A stretch of DNA of 6,413 nucleotides, taken from NCBI GenBank assembly GCA_024654605.1, contig JANLHH010000093.1:1-6413 (forward strand), given 5' to 3'. Shown here one piece after another: positions 5,427 to 6,413 of the stretch (within the stretch, counting starts at the first letter, position 1; each line of letters opens with the position of its first letter). Source of the stretch: Patescibacteria group bacterium (lineage in GTDB: Bacteria; Patescibacteriota; Minisyncoccia; Phycocordibacterales; JANLHH01). The notes beneath the pieces were generated by a model, which was not told the DNA's origin, did not search any database, and worked only from the letters and a program-made list of their open reading frames with translations. A program made the position numbers and the translations under genes.

Positions 5427-5591
5427 GCAAACTTAGAGTCTCACTACTTAAAAAGTATAGTGGGCCCGCTCTGGGTCTGCTTTTATTTCAAGAACCCTGC
5501 CCTGTGTCGGCAGGTCTGCACGAAGTTTAAACAAGGGGTTTATGATAACACCCTTTATTATCAGTCCAAGAAGGCACCGCACAAATAATAT
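5427..5591 (+). promoter_or_regulatory. Structured 5' leader of the DEAD-box helicase gene
   Basis: This non-coding leader of about 165 nt holds several hairpins read directly from the sequence. One spans 5442-5462 (8 bp with a 2-nt bulge and an AAA loop). One is CCTGCC/GGCAGG at 5496-5514 (6 bp, 7-nt loop). A third at 5533-5555 pairs AAGGGGTT with AACACCCTT (8 bp, one bulged A). A fourth, TGATAA/TTATCA at 5543-5563, shares bases with the third, so those two cannot form together. No T-tract follows any of them. The direct repeat GGTCTGC occurs at 5474-5480 and 5514-5520. The 17 nt before the ATG are unstructured and AT-rich, without a Shine-Dalgarno site. Long leaders with autoregulation or cold response are known for some DEAD-box helicase genes; that this one is regulated is inference. 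Confidence 0.5.
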
Positions 5592-6413
5592 ATGTACCAA
5601 AAGAATTTTAGCAAAAAACCGTTTCGGAAGAGTGCCCCGTCTCATCATGGGAGTAGTTTTCGCGCGCACGGAGGACAGAGGGGAGGGCAGAAAGGTGGAC
5701 AGAGACACCAGATGAAGGGTCAGAGGATTGACGTGTCAAAGTTTATCAATAAAGCGGTGATCACCGAAAAGGTTGAACATTTTGTGCCGGAGCACAAGTT
5801 TAATGATTTCAATATCCACCAACAGATCAAGACCAACATTGCCGCAAAAGGATACACGATGCCTACGCCCATTCAAGACAGGACTATTCCGCACATCCTT
5901 CGCGGAGCAGATGTTGTCGGTATTGCCAACACGGGAACGGGCAAGACAGGCGCGTTTCTTATTCCTCTTATCAATAAGGTAATGGCAGATCCGAAAGAAA
6001 ACGTATTGATTGTCGTTCCCACGCGAGAACTTGCCATTCAGATTAACGAAGAGCTGAAAGAATTCAGCAAACACACGAATCTTCATTCCGTATGCTGTGT
6101 TGGAGGCGCGAATATCAGCCAGCAAATTTCAGGCCTCAGGCGCGCGCACCGTTTTGTTATCGGCACACCGGGGAGATTGAAAGACCTTATTCAAAGGAGG
6201 GTTCTTGATCTCGCGCGTTTCAAGAGCGTGGTTTTAGACGAAGCGGACAGGATGCTTGATATGGGATTTCTTCCCGACATGCGTTTCATGATGGCACGGT
6301 TGCCAAAAGAACGGCATACGCTCTTTTTCTCCGCGACACTCTCGCGAGAAATTGAAACGCTCATTAAGGAATTTCTCCGTGAGCCGGTTTCTATTTCCGT
6401 AAAAACGCAAGAC
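5592..6413 (+). CDS. DEAD-box ATP-dependent RNA helicase, RhlE-like (3' end outside window)
   Basis: The visible part is 274 residues with no stop before the edge, against roughly 400-450 or more for complete bacterial family members. An in-frame TAA at 5586-5588 fixes ATG 5592 as the earliest start. Residues 1-47 form a basic, low-complexity head with three GGQ(R/K) units (27-38). RecA domain 1 then shows the Q motif 'GYTMPTPIQ' (87-95), motif I 'ANTGTGKT' (112-119), Ia 'PTRELA' (143-148), GG (171-172), Ib 'TPGR' (192-195), II 'DEAD' (216-219) and III 'SAT' (247-249). The second RecA domain with motifs IV-VI lies beyond the window. The family unwinds RNA duplexes in ribosome assembly, mRNA decay and cold adaptation. 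RG/Gly-rich stretches usually sit at the C-terminus, so an N-terminal one is less common. Transcription is from the promoter at 5392-5420 through a long leader. Confidence 0.95.
   Translation, partial: MYQKNFSKKPFRKSAPSHHGSSFRAHGGQRGGQKGGQRHQMKGQRIDVSKFINKAVITEKVEHFVPEHKFNDFNIHQQIKTNIAAKGYTMPTPIQDRTIPHILRGADVVGIANTGTGKTGAFLIPLINKVMADPKENVLIVVPTRELAIQINEELKEFSKHTNLHSVCCVGGANISQQISGLRRAHRFVIGTPGRLKDLIQRRVLDLARFKSVVLDEADRMLDMGFLPDMRFMMARLPKERHTLFFSATLSREIETLIKEFLREPVSISVKTQD

Noticed and set aside
5542..5715. 57-codon reading frame in the helicase leader, starting ATG 5542 after AAGGGG
   Set aside because: It overlaps the helicase coding region in another frame, the purine run is only 3 nt from the ATG, and its Arg-rich sequence looks like a shadow of the Gly/Arg-coding DNA.
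5736..6125. Minus-strand open frame opposite the helicase gene
   Set aside because: The plus strand encodes unmistakable helicase motifs throughout this stretch, so the opposite frame is a by-product of its codons.
1..6413. tRNA, rRNA, CRISPR array or recoded UGA
   Set aside because: No cloverleaf-like or rRNA-like segments and no regularly spaced repeats were seen; TGA terminates the GT2 and second DedA-like genes and no internal TGA is needed, so no recoding is indicated.

Overview
The window looks like a chromosomal piece of a Candidate Phyla Radiation (Patescibacteria) genome, most likely Parcubacteria-like. The grounds are the small, tightly packed genes, the almost complete absence of Shine-Dalgarno sites, and several proteins of a style common in that group: a GH18 enzyme with a C-terminal peptidoglycan-binding module, small His/Met/Cys-rich membrane proteins, DedA paralogues, and a DEAD-box helicase with a Gly/Gln/Arg-rich head. 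This placement is inferred from remembered family resemblance, not from a search. TAA, TAG and TGA are all used as terminal stops, so the standard bacterial code fits.

Layout. 1-169: C-terminal tail of an unidentified gene (+). 226-1711: three small membrane or exported proteins on the + strand, in order a Met/Cys/His-rich two-helix protein, a four-to-five-helix protein with a GCAACG motif, and an anchored protein with HWH and HTH motifs; they look like one operon for soft-metal (copper-like) handling, an inference. 1754-3196: secreted GH18-type glycosidase with a peptidoglycan-binding domain (+). 3228-4525: a minus-strand pair, a DedA-family membrane protein followed by an overlapping family 2 glycosyltransferase. 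4641-5306: a second, divergent VTT/DedA-family protein (+). 5307-5591: the longest non-coding stretch, with a 101-bp inverted-repeat element, a textbook sigma-70 promoter and a roughly 165-nt structured leader. 5592-6413: the N-terminal two-fifths or so of a DEAD-box RNA helicase, cut by the window edge.

Theme. Most genes act at the cell envelope. DedA proteins include polyprenyl-phosphate recycling flippases and many GT2 enzymes charge polyprenyl phosphates, so the coupled DedA-GT2 pair may serve envelope glycan or lipid glycosylation, while the GH18 enzyme cuts cell-wall or other GlcNAc-type polymers. The two signals most worth following are the uncharacterised His/Met/Cys-rich three-gene cluster, and a promoter architecture in which -10 boxes end exactly 6 nt before the start codon (leaderless transcription), in sharp contrast to the long leader of the helicase gene.
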